Source of the DNA: Klebsiella grimontii
Lineage (GTDB): Bacteria > Pseudomonadota > Gammaproteobacteria > Enterobacterales > Enterobacteriaceae
NCBI RefSeq assembly: GCF_900200035.1
Contig: NZ_FZTC01000010.1
Coordinates: 62,001 to 126,000, forward strand
Length of the DNA stretch: 64,000 bases
Reading direction: 5' to 3'
The notes beneath the pieces are model-generated. The model worked only from the letters and a program-made list of their open reading frames with translations, made no database searches and was not told the origin of the DNA. Position numbers and translations under genes: made by a program. Shown here in pieces: positions 8,744 through 19,198 of this stretch. The first letter of the stretch is position 1, and the number at the start of each line of letters is the position of its first letter.

Positions 8744-10087
8744 TTACGCCGACTCTTTATCACTATTCGCCGCGTCCGGTAGCTTGGGCACCAGCACCGT
8801 CGGCTTATTGTCGATACGGGTCACCAGCAGCTGATCGATGCGGTAGTTATCGATATCCACCACTTCGAACTTATAGCCGGAAAATTTCACCGCGTCGGTC
8901 CGCTTGGGAATTTTACGCAGCATAAACATCATAAAGCCGCCAATGGTCTCGTAATTGCCGGACTGCGGGAAATCATCGATATCCAGCACCCGCATCACGT
9001 CATCAATCGGCGTTCCGCCGTCGATGAGCCAGGAGTTTTCATCGCGCGCGACGATCTGCTCTTCCAGCCCCTGGCCGACGAGGTCGCCCATCAGGGTGGT
9101 CATCACGTCGTTCAGGGTGATAATCCCGACCACCAGCGCATACTCGTTCATGATCACGGCGAAGTCTTCACCGGCGGTTTTAAAGCTTTCCAGCGCTTCA
9201 GAGAGCGTCAGGGTATCCGGGACAATCAGCGTATTGCGAATCTGCACGCCGCCGGTCAGCACCAGGCTCTGGTTCGCCAGCACGCGGTTCAGCAGATCTT
9301 TAGAATCAACGTAGCCGATGATGTGGTCGATATCTTCGTTACACACCAGGAATTTGGAGTGCGGATGCTCCGCGACCTTATTTTTCAGGCTCTGCTCATC
9401 CTCATGAAGATCGAACCAGATGACGTTTTCACGCGAGGTCATGGATGAAGGCACGGTGCGCGATTCTAGCTCGAACACGTTTTCAATCAGCTCATGCTCC
9501 TGCTTACGCAGCACCCCGGCCAGCGCGCCGGCTTCCACGACGGCGTAAATATCATCGGAGGTAATGTCGTCTTTACGCACCATCGGAATTTTGAACAGGC
9601 GGAAGATGTTGTTGGCCATGCCGTTAAACAACCACACCAGCGGGCGGAAGATAAACAAGCAGAAGCGCATCGGGTTGATGATGCGTAAAGCGACGGCTTC
9701 AGGCGCAATCATACCGATGCGTTTCGGAGTCAGGTCAGCAAACAGAATGAACAGGCTGGTGACCAGGGTAAAAGAAATAATAAAGCTCAGCTGCTCGGAG
9801 AGCTCCGGCGACAGATAGCGGCTCAGCAGGCCGTAGAAAGCCGGTGAAAACGCAGCATCGCCGACGATACCGCCGAGAATCGCCACCGCGTTGAGACCGA
9901 TTTGCACCACGGTAAAGAACATACCGGGGTTTTCCTGCATCTTCAGCACGCGTTGAGCGTTGATGTTGCCATCATCGGCTAGCAGCTTGAGTTTGATTTT
10001 ACGTGATGCGGCCAGCGAGATTTCCGATATCGAAAAGAACGCACTGACGGCTATCAGACAGAGTATGACTAAAATACTGTTTAACAT
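8744..10087 (-). CDS. ytfL: CNNM/CorC-type inner-membrane protein YtfL (PaeA)
   Basis: This 447-residue protein has an N-terminal DUF21/CNNM membrane domain (about 1-190), a CBS-domain pair (about 205-335) and a C-terminal CorC_HlyC domain (about 350-430). E. coli YtfL has the same length and was renamed PaeA after being linked to export of cadaverine and putrescine and survival in stationary phase; that is literature knowledge. The protein begins at an ATG, is monocistronic, and has a clear terminator. Confidence 0.95.
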   Translation of the reverse strand: MLNSILVILCLIAVSAFFSISEISLAASRKIKLKLLADDGNINAQRVLKMQENPGMFFTVVQIGLNAVAILGGIVGDAAFSPAFYGLLSRYLSPELSEQLSFIISFTLVTSLFILFADLTPKRIGMIAPEAVALRIINPMRFCLFIFRPLVWLFNGMANNIFRLFKIPMVRKDDITSDDIYAVVEAGALAGVLRKQEHELIENVFELESRTVPSSMTSRENVIWFDLHEDEQSLKNKVAEHPHSKFLVCNEDIDHIIGYVDSKDLLNRVLANQSLVLTGGVQIRNTLIVPDTLTLSEALESFKTAGEDFAVIMNEYALVVGIITLNDVMTTLMGDLVGQGLEEQIVARDENSWLIDGGTPIDDVMRVLDIDDFPQSGNYETIGGFMMFMLRKIPKRTDAVKFSGYKFEVVDIDNYRIDQLLVTRIDNKPTVLVPKLPDAANSDKESA

Positions 10088-10151
10088 ATCTTATCTGACC
10101 GTTGAGATCAGATCCTCGGAAGGGAAGTGGATAACGCTAAGTGGAATTCAC

Positions 10152-10181
10152 AAAAAGCCGGTCCGAAGGCTCTGGACCGGC
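10152..10181 (-). terminator. Terminator of msrA
   Basis: A perfect 8-bp stem (GCCGGTCC and GGACCGGC) with a 9-nt loop lies about 90 bp after the msrA stop. On the minus strand it is followed by five T residues. Confidence 0.85.
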
Positions 10182-10272
10182 GATAGCACGGCGTAGTATA
10201 GCGTAAGGTACTGTAAAGCCGCCAGAGCGTAAATTATTCAATCCGGCGGCCTGCGGGAACCACGCGGCGGCA

Positions 10273-10911
10273 TCAGGCCTGCGGCGGCAAACAAACGCCG
10301 ATTCCGCCGATACCGCAGTATCCGTACGGGTTTTTATGCAGATACTGCTGGTGATCGTCTTCGGCATAATAGAACGGCTTCGCCGTCGCTATCTCGGTGG
10401 TGATCGTCCGGGTGTCGTTCGCTTCATTCATTGCCGCCTGGAAACGCGCCAGGCTGGCCTGTGCCGCCTCGCTCTGCTCCGGCGTCAGCGGATAAATCGC
10501 GGAACGATACTGGGTACCGCGATCGTTACCCTGCTGCATACCCTGCGCCGGGTCGTGGTTTTCCCAGAAGACCTGGAGCAGCTGCTCATAGCTGATAACC
10601 TGCGGATCGTAGACCACGCGCACCGCTTCGGCGTGGCCGGTCTCGCCGCTGCACACTTCGCGGTAGGTTGGGTTTGGCGTATAGCCGCCGGTGTAGCCGG
10701 CGGCGGTACTGTAGACGCCGGGCAGCTGCCAGAACAGGCGTTCGACGCCCCAGAAGCAGCCCATGGCGAACAGAGCGATTTCCATTCCTGCGGGAACGTT
10801 GGTCATCGAGTGACCATTGACGGCGTGGAGCGTAGCCACCGGCATCGGCGTGTTGCGTCCCGGCAGCGCGTCCGCTTGGGCGACAAGATGCGTTTTATCA
10901 AATAGACTCAC
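10273..10911 (-). CDS. msrA: Peptide methionine-S-sulfoxide reductase MsrA
   Basis: MsrA reduces the S epimer of methionine sulfoxide in proteins with thioredoxin as donor. The catalytic GCFWG motif has C52, and the recycling cysteines C199 and C207 are in the tail [11 protein letters not shown] start it at a GTG codon because this gives 212 residues and the [10 protein letters not shown] start that aligns with E. coli. An upstream ATG adds 20 residues with no family match. It is divergent from tamA across a 209-bp gap, as in E. coli. Confidence 0.95.
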   Translation of the reverse strand: MSLFDKTHLVAQADALPGRNTPMPVATLHAVNGHSMTNVPAGMEIALFAMGCFWGVERLFWQLPGVYSTAAGYTGGYTPNPTYREVCSGETGHAEAVRVVYDPQVISYEQLLQVFWENHDPAQGMQQGNDRGTQYRSAIYPLTPEQSEAAQASLARFQAAMNEANDTRTITTEIATAKPFYYAEDDHQQYLHKNPYGYCGIGGIGVCLPPQA

Positions 10912-11120
10912 GGTGGGCCTCTCAAAACAGAAAATGTGGTTAAGGTTGTAACCAAGCGCGTCTTTTAACACAATAAACGCGCTTAATACGTCTAGATTTA
11001 AACATAAGAATTATTTGGGATAACGTCTATTTTTCAACCCTTGATTGTTAGGGTTTTGTTAAGCCGTGGAGCGGCGCTTTCGTTTCCTTCGGGGGGAAAC
11101 AAGGATATTCAGGAGAAAAC

Positions 11121-12854
11121 GTGCTACAAATCCGCCAGTTATGTATCACCAGCCTTTTGCTGGTCAGCGGGGTCGCCAGCGCAGCGAGCGTGCGTTTGCA
11201 GGTTGAGGGGTTATCCGGGGAACTGGAAAAAAACGTCCGCGCCCAACTATCTACGATCCAGAGCGATGAAGTCACGCCGGACCGGCGCTTTCGCGCGCGC
11301 GTTGATGATGCTATCCGCGAAGGCCTGAAAGCGCTCGGCTACTACGAACCGACGATCGATTTTGATTTACGTCCGCCGCCGGCGAGGGGCCGCCAGGTCC
11401 TGATCGCCAAAGTCACGCCCGGCGAGCCGGTGCGTATTGGCGGCACCGAAGTGATTTTACGCGGCGGCGCCCGAACCGATCGCGACTATCTGGATTTGTT
11501 AAAAACGCGCCCGGCGATCGGCACCGTGCTGAACCACAGCGACTATGATGGCTTCAAAAGCTCCCTGACCCGCGTTGCGCTACGTAAAGGCTATTTTGAT
11601 AGCGAATTTAATAAAAGCCAGCTCGGCGTCTCTCTCGACCGGCATCAGGCCTTCTGGGATATCGACTACAACAGCGGCGAGCGCTACCGCTTTGGCCCGG
11701 TCACTTTTGAAGGCTCGCAAATTCGCGACGAATATCTGCAAAACCTGGTGCCGTTTAAGCAGGGCGACTACTACACCTCCCAGGATCTCGCCGAACTGAA
11801 CCGCCGCCTGGCGGCAACCGGCTGGTTTAGCTCCGTCGTGGTGGCGCCGCAGTTTGAAAAATCCCGCCAGACCAAAATTCTGCCTTTGCAGGGTGTGGTC
11901 TCTCCGCGTAAAGAGAATACCGTTGAAACCGGGGTCGGCTACTCAACCGACGTCGGGCCGCGCGTCAAAGGCACCTGGAGAAAGCCGTGGATGAACTCCT
12001 ACGGCCACAGCCTGACCTCCAGCCTCAGCCTTTCCGCCCCGGAACAGCAGCTTGATTTCAGCTATAAAGTGCCGTTGTTAAAAAGCCCGCTGGAGCAGTA
12101 CTACCTGATGCAGGGCGGCTTTAAGCGTACCGATCTTAACGATACCAAAGCCGACTCTACGACCCTCGGGGTATCACGTTTTTGGGAGATGTCGAGCGGC
12201 TGGCAGCGCGCGCTGAACCTGCGCTGGAGCCTCGACCACTTTACCCAGGCCAACGTCACTAACACCACCATGCTGATCTACCCCGGCGTGTCGGTGAACC
12301 GTACCCGCTCGCGCGGCGGCCTGATGCCGACCTGGGGCGATTCGCAGCGCTATTCGGTGGACTACTCCAACACCATGTGGGGCTCGGACATCAACTTTAT
12401 CGTGATGCAGGCGCAGGACGTCTGGATCCGCACCCTGTATGACCGCCACCGCTTCGTGGTGCGCGGCAATCTTGGCTGGATTGAGGCCGATAACTTCAGC
12501 AAGGTCCCGCCGGATCTGCGTTTCTTCGCCGGTGGCGACCGCAGCATTCGCGGATATAAATACAAATCTATCTCGCCAAAAGATGATGACGGCAAGCTGA
12601 TGGGGGCCTCGAAACTGGCCACCGGCTCGCTGGAGTATCAGTACAACGTGAGCGGCAAATGGTGGGGCGCGGTGTTTGTCGATAGCGGCGAAGCGGTGAG
12701 CGATATCCGCGAGAGCAACTTTAAAACCGGCGCCGGCCTCGGCGTGCGCTGGCAGTCTCCGGTCGGACCAATCAAGCTGGATATCGCCAGACCGATCGGC
12801 GACAAAGAAGAGCACGGTTTACAGTTTTATATCGGCCTGGGGCCTGAATTATGA
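11121..12854 (+). CDS. tamA: Outer-membrane translocation and assembly protein TamA
   Basis: This is an Omp85-family protein of 577 residues, the E. coli length. It has a signal peptide (about 1-21), three POTRA domains (about 22-265) and a 16-strand beta barrel containing the [15 protein letters not shown] block typical of the family. With TamB it forms the TAM complex, which inserts some autotransporters and is implicated in phospholipid transport to the outer membrane. The start is a GTG behind CAGGAGAA. Its stop overlaps the tamB start by 4 bp (ATGA), so the pair is translationally coupled. Confidence 0.97.
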   Translation: MLQIRQLCITSLLLVSGVASAASVRLQVEGLSGELEKNVRAQLSTIQSDEVTPDRRFRARVDDAIREGLKALGYYEPTIDFDLRPPPARGRQVLIAKVTPGEPVRIGGTEVILRGGARTDRDYLDLLKTRPAIGTVLNHSDYDGFKSSLTRVALRKGYFDSEFNKSQLGVSLDRHQAFWDIDYNSGERYRFGPVTFEGSQIRDEYLQNLVPFKQGDYYTSQDLAELNRRLAATGWFSSVVVAPQFEKSRQTKILPLQGVVSPRKENTVETGVGYSTDVGPRVKGTWRKPWMNSYGHSLTSSLSLSAPEQQLDFSYKVPLLKSPLEQYYLMQGGFKRTDLNDTKADSTTLGVSRFWEMSSGWQRALNLRWSLDHFTQANVTNTTMLIYPGVSVNRTRSRGGLMPTWGDSQRYSVDYSNTMWGSDINFIVMQAQDVWIRTLYDRHRFVVRGNLGWIEADNFSKVPPDLRFFAGGDRSIRGYKYKSISPKDDDGKLMGASKLATGSLEYQYNVSGKWWGAVFVDSGEAVSDIRESNFKTGAGLGVRWQSPVGPIKLDIARPIGDKEEHGLQFYIGLGPEL

Positions 12855-15800
12855 GTTTATGGAAGAAGATAAGCCTCGGCGTACTGATTTTTCTTGTGCT
12901 GCTGCTGGGGACGGTAGGATTCCTGGTGGGGAGCACCACCGGCCTGCATCTGGTGATCAAAGCCGCCGACCGCTGGGTTCCGGGGCTGGAGATCGGCAAA
13001 GCGACCGGCGGCTGGCGCGATTTGACGCTGGAGAACGTGCGCTTTGAGCAGCCGGGCGTGGCGGTCACCGCTGGCCAGTTCCACCTCGGCGTCAAGCTGC
13101 GCTGCCTGTGGGACAGCAGCCTGTGCGTCAACGATCTTTCTCTGCGCGATATTTATGTGGCGATCGATACCAGCAAGATGCCGCCGGCGGCGCCGGTTGA
13201 AGAAGAAGATAGCGGCCCGCTGAATCTCTCCACGCCTTATCCCATCACCCTGAGCCGGGTGGCGCTGCATAACGTCAACGTAAAAATTGACGATACCGCC
13301 GTCTCGCTGCGCGACTTTACCAGCGGTCTGAACTGGCAGGAGAAAAACCTGACCCTGACGCCGACCTCCCTGCAGGGGTTGCTCATCGCGCTGCCGAAGG
13401 TGGCGAAGGTGGCCCAGGAGCAGGTGGTCGAGCCGAAAATTGACAATCCGCAGCCGGAAGAAAAGCCGCTCGGCGAGACGATGAAAGATCTGTTCTCGAC
13501 GCCGGTGCTGCCGGAAATGACCGACGTCCATCTGCCGTTGAATCTCAATATTCAGGCCTTCCGCGGCGAGCAGCTGCGTCTCACCGGCGATACCGATATC
13601 ACCATCTATAATCTGCTGCTCAAAGTCAGCAGCATTGATGGGCAGATGAAGCTGGACGCGCTGGACGTGGACTCCGACCAGGGCAAAGTCACGGCTTCCG
13701 GCAACGCCCAGTTGCAGGATAACTGGCCGGTCGATATTACCCTCAACAGTACGCTGAATATTGATCCCCTGAAGGGCGAGAAAGTGCAGTTGAAAGTGGG
13801 CGGTGAAGTCCGTAAGAAGCTTACGCTCGGCGTGGATTTAAACGGTCCCGTGACGATGACCCTGCGCGCCGAAACGCAGCTGGCGGAGGCGGGGCTGCCG
13901 CTGGATATGGAGATTAAAAGCAAGCAGCTTTACTGGCCGTTCACCGGCGAGAAAGCGTATCAGGCTGACGATCTCCTGCTGAAATTTAACGGCAAGATGA
14001 CCGACTACACCCTGGCCTTCAGCACCGCGGTCAAAGGGCAGTCGCTGCCGCCGGCGAAGATTAACCTCGACGCCAAGGGCAACGAGCAGCAGGTCAATCT
14101 TGATAAGCTGACCGTCGCCGCTCTCGAAGGGAAAACCGAACTGAAGGCGCTGCTCGACTGGCAGCAGGCGATCAGCTGGCGCGGTGAACTGACGCTTAAC
14201 GGTATCAACACCGCTAAAGAGGTGCCGGACTGGCCGTCGAAGCTCAACGGCCTGATTAAGACCCAGGGCAGCCTGTACGGCGGCAGCTGGCAGATGTCGG
14301 TACCGGAGCTGAAAATCACCGGTAACGTGAAGCAAAATAAAGTCGATGTGAGCGGGTCGCTGCAGGGCAACAGCTATATGCAGTGGAAAATCCCCGGTCT
14401 GCATCTGGCGTTAGGCCCCAACAGCGCTGACGTGAAAGGCGAGCTGGGGGTCAAAGATCTTAACCTTGACGCCACCATTGACGCGCCGCATCTCGACAAC
14501 GCCCTGCCGGGCCTGGGCGGGACGGCGAAGGGGCTGGTGAAAGTTCGCGGCACCGTCGACGCGCCGCAGCTGCTGGCGGACATCACCGCCCGGGCGCTGC
14601 GCTGGCAGGAGCTGTCGGTGGCCCAGGTGAACGTGAAGGGTGATGTGAAGTCAACCGACCAGATTGGCGGTAGCCTCGACGTGCGCGTGGACCGTATCAG
14701 CCAGCCGGGCGTCAATATCAGCCTGGTGCAGCTCAATGCGAAGGGCAACGAGAAGCAGCACGACCTGCAGCTGCGGGTGCAGGGCGATCCGGTCTCCGGG
14801 CAGCTGTCGCTGGCGGGGAGCTTTGACCGCAAAGCGGAGCGCTGGAGAGGCACGCTGAGCAATACCCGTTTCCAGACCCCGGTGGGGCCGGTGGCGCTGA
14901 CGCGCAATATCGCGCTGGATTACCGTAACCTCGAACAGAAAATCAGCATCGGGCCGCACTGCTGGACTAACCCGAACGCCGAGCTGTGCGTACCGCAGAC
15001 CATCGACGCCGGGGCAAGCGGGCGCGCGGTGGTGAACCTCAACCGTTTCGACCTCGCGATGCTGAAGCCGTTTATGCCGGAAGCGACCCAGGCCAGCGGC
15101 GTGTTTAGCGGCAATGCCGATGTGAGTTGGGACACCACCAAAGAGGGGCTGCCGCAGGGCAAAGTGACGCTGAACGGGCGTAACGTGAAGGTCACTCAGA
15201 CGGTCAACGACGCGCCGCTGCCGGTGGCTTTCGATACTCTCAACCTCACCGCCGATCTGCATAATAATCGCGCCCAACTGGGCTGGCTGATTCGCCTGAC
15301 CAACAATGGTCAGCTGGACGGGCAGGTGCAGGTCACCGATCCGCAGGGCCGACGCAATCTGGGCGGCAACGTCAATATCAACAACTTCTCGCTGGCGATG
15401 ATTAACCCTATCTTCTCGCGCGGCGAAAAGGCGGAAGGGAGACTGAATGCGCGCCTGACGCTTGGCGGCAACCTTCAGAGTCCGCAGCTGTTCGGTCAGA
15501 TGCAGCTGAATGGCGTTGATATTGACGGTAACTTTATGCCGTTCGATATGCAGCCGAGCCAGCTGGCGATGAATTTCACCGGTACCCGCTCGACCCTACA
15601 GGGAACGGTGAATACCAGCCAGGGCCACATCGCGCTTAGCGGCAACGCCGACTGGACGCAGATTGACAACTGGCGCGCGCAGATTGCGGCGAAGGGCAGC
15701 CGGGTACGGATAACCGTGCCGCCGATGGTGCGCCTGGATGTCTCGCCGGACGTGGTGTTTACCGCCACGCCAAGCCTGTTTAACCTGGATGGCAGCGTTG

Positions 15801-16627
15801 ATGTGCCCTGGGCGCGTATCGTGGTCAACGAAGTGCCGGAAAGCGCCGTTGGGGTCTCATCTGACGAAGTGATGCTGGATAAAAATCTGCAGCCGATTAA
15901 GCAGCAGAGCGCCGGTATCCCTATCAACAGCAACCTGACGATTCACGTAGGCAACAACGTTCGTCTCGATGCCTTCGGTCTGAAAGCGCGTCTGACCGGC
16001 GATTTGAAAGTGGCGCAGGATAAACAGGGGCTGGGACTGAACGGGCAGATCAACATCCCGGAAGGCCGCTTCCATGCCTACGGCCAGGATCTGATCGTGC
16101 GTAAAGGCGAGCTGCTGTTCTCCGGTCCGCCGGATCAGCCGCTGCTGAATATCGAAGCCATTCGTAACCCGGACGCCACCGAGGACGACGTTATCGCCGG
16201 CGTTCGCGTGACCGGCTCGGCCGATCAGCCGAAAGCGGAGATTTTCTCCGATCCGGCGATGTCGCAGCAGGAAGCGCTCTCTTACCTGCTCCGCGGGCAG
16301 GGTTTAGGCAGCGGACAGAGCGATAGTGCGGCAATGACCTCCATGCTTATTGGTATGGGGGTTGCACAAAGTGGTCAGGTTGTGGGTAAAATCGGCGAGA
16401 CGTTTGGCGTAAGCAATCTGGCGCTGGATACCGAGGGAGTGGGCGACTCCTCCCAGGTGGTGGTCAGCGGCTATGTGCTGCCCGGTCTGCAGGTAAAATA
16501 TGGGGTAGGGATCTTTGATTCCCTGGCGACGTTGACGTTACGTTATCGCCTGATGCCTAAGCTATATATGGAAGCCGTGTCTGGTGTAGACCAGGCTCTC
16601 GATTTGCTCTATCAGTTTGAGTTTTAG
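12851..16627 (+). CDS. tamB: TAM complex inner-membrane-anchored protein TamB
   Basis: This 1258-residue protein is anchored by an N-terminal membrane helix (about 7-29) and spans the periplasm as a long beta-taco made of repeating hydrophobic strands. The C-terminal DUF490 domain (about 900-1258, ending in a barrel-like [11 protein letters not shown]) contacts TamA. Known roles are autotransporter assembly and, with YhdP and YdbH, lipid transport between membranes. It overlaps tamA by 4 bp, and ytfP begins 3 bp after its stop, so the three form one operon. Confidence 0.97.
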   Translation: MSLWKKISLGVLIFLVLLLGTVGFLVGSTTGLHLVIKAADRWVPGLEIGKATGGWRDLTLENVRFEQPGVAVTAGQFHLGVKLRCLWDSSLCVNDLSLRDIYVAIDTSKMPPAAPVEEEDSGPLNLSTPYPITLSRVALHNVNVKIDDTAVSLRDFTSGLNWQEKNLTLTPTSLQGLLIALPKVAKVAQEQVVEPKIDNPQPEEKPLGETMKDLFSTPVLPEMTDVHLPLNLNIQAFRGEQLRLTGDTDITIYNLLLKVSSIDGQMKLDALDVDSDQGKVTASGNAQLQDNWPVDITLNSTLNIDPLKGEKVQLKVGGEVRKKLTLGVDLNGPVTMTLRAETQLAEAGLPLDMEIKSKQLYWPFTGEKAYQADDLLLKFNGKMTDYTLAFSTAVKGQSLPPAKINLDAKGNEQQVNLDKLTVAALEGKTELKALLDWQQAISWRGELTLNGINTAKEVPDWPSKLNGLIKTQGSLYGGSWQMSVPELKITGNVKQNKVDVSGSLQGNSYMQWKIPGLHLALGPNSADVKGELGVKDLNLDATIDAPHLDNALPGLGGTAKGLVKVRGTVDAPQLLADITARALRWQELSVAQVNVKGDVKSTDQIGGSLDVRVDRISQPGVNISLVQLNAKGNEKQHDLQLRVQGDPVSGQLSLAGSFDRKAERWRGTLSNTRFQTPVGPVALTRNIALDYRNLEQKISIGPHCWTNPNAELCVPQTIDAGASGRAVVNLNRFDLAMLKPFMPEATQASGVFSGNADVSWDTTKEGLPQGKVTLNGRNVKVTQTVNDAPLPVAFDTLNLTADLHNNRAQLGWLIRLTNNGQLDGQVQVTDPQGRRNLGGNVNINNFSLAMINPIFSRGEKAEGRLNARLTLGGNLQSPQLFGQMQLNGVDIDGNFMPFDMQPSQLAMNFTGTRSTLQGTVNTSQGHIALSGNADWTQIDNWRAQIAAKGSRVRITVPPMVRLDVSPDVVFTATPSLFNLDGSVDVPWARIVVNEVPESAVGVSSDEVMLDKNLQPIKQQSAGIPINSNLTIHVGNNVRLDAFGLKARLTGDLKVAQDKQGLGLNGQINIPEGRFHAYGQDLIVRKGELLFSGPPDQPLLNIEAIRNPDATEDDVIAGVRVTGSADQPKAEIFSDPAMSQQEALSYLLRGQGLGSGQSDSAAMTSMLIGMGVAQSGQVVGKIGETFGVSNLALDTEGVGDSSQVVVSGYVLPGLQVKYGVGIFDSLATLTLRYRLMPKLYMEAVSGVDQALDLLYQFEF

Positions 16628-16629
16628 CA

Positions 16630-16974
16630 ATGCGAATATTTGTTTACGGCAGTTTACGACGCAAACAAGGCAACAGCCACTGGATGACCAACGCTCAGTG
16701 GTTGGGCGATCATAGTGTCAATGATTATCAACTGTACAGCCTGGGCCACTATCCAGGCGCGGTGCCCGGCGATGGCACGGTACATGGTGAAGTCTATCGT
16801 ATTGACGCATCGACGCTGGCTGAATTGGATGCGCTGCGTACCAAAGGCGGCGAGTATGCTCGTCACCTGATCCAGACGCCCTACGGTAGCGCCTGGATGT
16901 ATGTCTATCAGCGCCCCGTTGAGGGCTTCACGCGGATAGAAAGCGGCAACTGGTTGGATAAAGACCAGTATTAA
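16630..16974 (+). CDS. ytfP: Gamma-glutamylcyclotransferase-fold protein YtfP
   Basis: This 114-residue protein carries the GGCT-like fold signature VYGSLRRKQGN at the N-terminus (residues 4-14) and a conserved acidic residue in ELDALR. The family includes gamma-glutamylamine cyclotransferases, but the substrate of bacterial YtfP is not known. It is the last gene of the tamA-tamB-ytfP operon and is followed by a strong terminator. Confidence 0.93.
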   Translation: MRIFVYGSLRRKQGNSHWMTNAQWLGDHSVNDYQLYSLGHYPGAVPGDGTVHGEVYRIDASTLAELDALRTKGGEYARHLIQTPYGSAWMYVYQRPVEGFTRIESGNWLDKDQY

Positions 16975-16981
16975 TAACGAT

Positions 16982-17010
16982 AACGCCACCTTCGGGTGGC
17001 GTTGTTTTTT
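16982..17010 (+). terminator. Terminator of the tamAB-ytfP operon
   Basis: A perfect 9-bp stem (AACGCCACC and GGTGGCGTT) has a TTCG tetraloop and is followed by GTTTTTT. It is a textbook intrinsic terminator 7 bp after the ytfP stop. Confidence 0.95.
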
Positions 17011-17082
17011 GCGGGGGTAACTTTTGTCGCCCCGCCAAGGCGCGTTAGTCGCTAACCGGGAAATGGCTCAATATCCCAAATA

Positions 17083-17108
17083 AAAACACCGCCCGGAGGC
17101 GGTGTTTT
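17083..17108 (-). terminator. Terminator of ppa
   Basis: A perfect 11-bp stem (AAAACACCGCC and GGCGGTGTTTT) with a CGGA loop lies about 20 bp after the ppa stop. T residues flank it on both strands, so it may also back up ytfP termination. Confidence 0.9.
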
Positions 17109-17130
17109 CGCTAACCTGAGTGCGGCAGAA

Positions 17131-17658
17131 TTACTTCTTAGCGCGCTCGAAGGAAGCCACGATTTCAGCTTTCGCCGCTTCGGCGTTGTCCCAGCCGTCA
17201 ACCTTAACCCATTTGCCCGCTTCGAGGTCTTTATAGTGCTCGAAGAAGTGGGTGATCTGCGCTTTCAGCAGTTCCGGCAGGTCGTTCACATCTTTGATGT
17301 GATCGTACTCTTTGCTCAGCTTGGTGTGCGGTACCGCAACCAGCTTCGCATCTTCACCGGATTCGTCGGTCATTTTCAGTACGCCGACCGGACGGCAGCG
17401 GATGACTGAACCTGGCTCCAGCGGGTACGGCGTCGGGACCAGAACGTCAACCGGGTCGCCGTCCAGGGAGAGAGTGTGGTTGATGTAGCCGTAGTTGCAC
17501 GGATAGAACATCGCCGTGGACATGAAACGGTCAACGAACAGTGCACCGCTCTCTTTGTCGACTTCGTATTTAATAGGATCTGCGTTCGCCGGGATCTCGA
17601 TCACGACGTAGATGTCTTCCGGCAGATCTTTGCCCGCAGGTACGTTGAGTAAGCTCAT
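17131..17658 (-). CDS. ppa: Inorganic pyrophosphatase (family I)
   Basis: Ppa splits pyrophosphate to two phosphates and pulls biosynthetic reactions forward; it is essential in E. coli. The [12 protein letters not shown] active-site block with its metal-binding aspartates is present. I start it at MSLLNVPAG, giving 175 residues; E. coli has 176 and the tail here is one residue shorter. A longer frame adds 17 residues that the family lacks. It is convergent with ytfP and divergent from ytfQ. Confidence 0.97.
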   Translation of the reverse strand: MSLLNVPAGKDLPEDIYVVIEIPANADPIKYEVDKESGALFVDRFMSTAMFYPCNYGYINHTLSLDGDPVDVLVPTPYPLEPGSVIRCRPVGVLKMTDESGEDAKLVAVPHTKLSKEYDHIKDVNDLPELLKAQITHFFEHYKDLEAGKWVKVDGWDNAEAAKAEIVASFERAKK

Positions 17659-18061
17659 GTCTGTTTCCTTTAAAATGTATGGCAAACAAGTGCCCGGTAT
17701 TATAGCCAACTCGCATCGAATGTCTTCGCTTCTTTTTCTCCAGAACGGGTGGGGGGAGTCTGAATTTTTCCCCGCTATACAGCCTGAAAATCCATAAACA
17801 TAGCCGCATACTGAATAAATTTATGTAACCGTTTTCATTGCATATGCTTGATATCTCAAAGCGTGAAAAATTTCGTCATAAACGGCGAAGCTCGCGCGGG
17901 TCGCGAAGCCTCACCGGCTCTCCGCTGCTGAAAAGCGTATCGATTAACATCTAATTAACTTTTTTGAAGTGTGATGTAACGCATTCAGTTACATCTCCGA
18001 TTGTCTATAGTTTGTTCGCCGGTGAGGCTTTAACCAACAATAACCCTACGAGGATCCTCTT
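17659..18061. other. Intergenic control region ppa/ytfQ
   Basis: About 400 bp without a gene. It holds the ppa promoter on the left and the ytfQ promoter on the right. The ytfQ side contains a long inverted repeat and a TATAGT -10-like box, listed separately. I see no coding capacity. Confidence 0.6.
17973..18011 (+). promoter_or_regulatory. Predicted ytfQ promoter with overlapping inverted repeat
   Basis: GATGTAAC (17973-17980) and GTTACATC (17988-17995) form a perfect inverted repeat with a 7-nt spacer. A TATAGT -10-like box follows at 18006-18011, with TTCAGT 16 bp before it as a possible -35. The repeat covers this -35, so it is well placed to be a repressor operator of the galactofuranose transport operon. 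The cognate regulator is not encoded nearby and is unknown to me. Confidence 0.5.
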
Positions 18062-19018
18062 ATGTGGAAGCGCTTACTTCTTGTCACAGCAGTTTCCGCA
18101 GCTATGTCGTCTATGGTCATGGCTGCCCCTCTTACCGTAGGTTTTTCGCAGGTCGGTTCTGAATCCGGCTGGCGTGCGGCCGAAACTAACGTCGCGAAGG
18201 AAGAGGCCGCGAAGCGCGGCATCACTCTGAAGATTGCCGACGCCCAACAAAAACAGGAAAACCAGATTAAAGCCGTACGCTCCTTCATCGCTCAGGGCGT
18301 CGATGCCATCTTCATCGCTCCGGTAGTGGCGACCGGCTGGGAGCCGGTACTGAAGGAAGCGAAAGAAGCCAAAATCCCGGTATTCCTGCTCGACCGCTCA
18401 ATTGATGTCAAAGACAAAGATCTCTATATGACCACCGTTACCGCGAACAACGTGCTGGAAGGCCAGCTGATCGGTGAGTGGCTGGTGAAAACCGTCGACG
18501 GCAAGCCGTGTAACGTTGTTGAACTGCAGGGCACCGTGGGGGCCAGCGTGGCGATTGACCGCAAGAAAGGCTTCGCTGAAGCCATTTCTAAAGCCTCCAA
18601 TATCAAGATTATCCGCTCCCAGTCCGGCGACTTTACCCGCAGTAAGGGTAAAGAAGTGATGGAGAGCTTTATCAAAGCGGAGAACAACGGCAAGAACATC
18701 TGCATGGTTTACGCCCATAACGACGACATGGTGATTGGCGCCATTCAGGCGATTAAAGAGGCCGGGCTGAAGCCGGGCAAAGATATCCTCACCGGCTCTA
18801 TCGACGGGGTGCCGGATATCTATAAAGCGATGATGGCCGGCGAGGCTAACGCCAGCGTTGAGCTGACGCCGAATATGGCCGGCCCGGCGTTCGATGCGCT
18901 GGAGAAATACAAAAAAGACGGCACCCTGCCTGAAAAAGTCACCATCACCAAATCGACCCTTTATCTGCCGGATACGGCGAAAGAAGAGTTAGAGAAGAAG
19001 AAAAATATGGGCTACTAA
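18062..19018 (+). CDS. ytfQ: Galactofuranose ABC transporter, substrate-binding protein YtfQ
   Basis: This is a 318-residue periplasmic binding protein of the ribose/galactose (CUT2) type. Residues 1-21 are a signal peptide ending VMA before APLTVGF. The protein aligns to E. coli YtfQ without gaps from memory; that protein binds galactofuranose. It is the first gene of ytfQ-ytfR-ytfT-yjfF. A 180-bp gap with repeats separates it from ytfR, which may allow higher expression of the binding protein. Confidence 0.96.
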   Translation: MWKRLLLVTAVSAAMSSMVMAAPLTVGFSQVGSESGWRAAETNVAKEEAAKRGITLKIADAQQKQENQIKAVRSFIAQGVDAIFIAPVVATGWEPVLKEAKEAKIPVFLLDRSIDVKDKDLYMTTVTANNVLEGQLIGEWLVKTVDGKPCNVVELQGTVGASVAIDRKKGFAEAISKASNIKIIRSQSGDFTRSKGKEVMESFIKAENNGKNICMVYAHNDDMVIGAIQAIKEAGLKPGKDILTGSIDGVPDIYKAMMAGEANASVELTPNMAGPAFDALEKYKKDGTLPEKVTITKSTLYLPDTAKEELEKKKNMGY

Positions 19019-19032
19019 GTAGCGAAAAACAG

Positions 19033-19135
19033 GCACGCTCCCGGTGGCGCTATGCGCTCCGGGCGACAGGTTCATCGCCGTCTGCGGATTGAGTAGCCCG
19101 GACAGGCGCGCAGCGCCGCCTCCGGGATTTTCCCG
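19033..19135. repeat. REP/BIME element between ytfQ and ytfR
   Basis: Two palindromic units (CTCCCGGTGGCGCTATGCGCTCCGGG-like, and TAGCCCGGACAGGC...GCCGCCTCCGGGA at 19094-19127) lie 15 bp after ytfQ. Such elements in the gap after a binding-protein gene commonly protect the upstream mRNA from 3' decay, as in malE-malF; that role is inferred here. Confidence 0.75.
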
Positions 19136-19157
19136 GTCGCTAAAGCGCGGCTGAGCT

Positions 19158-19180
19158 CCCTCTCCCTGCCGGGGAGAGGG
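19158..19180. repeat. CCCTCTCCC-type inverted repeat just before ytfR
   Basis: CCCTCTCCC and GGGAGAGGG arms flank a short loop, followed by TTAAGGTGAGGGGAGAG and then the ytfR ATG. The same repeat family occurs at about 39.4 kb and 46.7 kb in this window. The repeat tail itself supplies the purine-rich ribosome site of ytfR. Confidence 0.7.
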
Positions 19181-19198
19181 TTAAGGTGAGGGGAGAGC

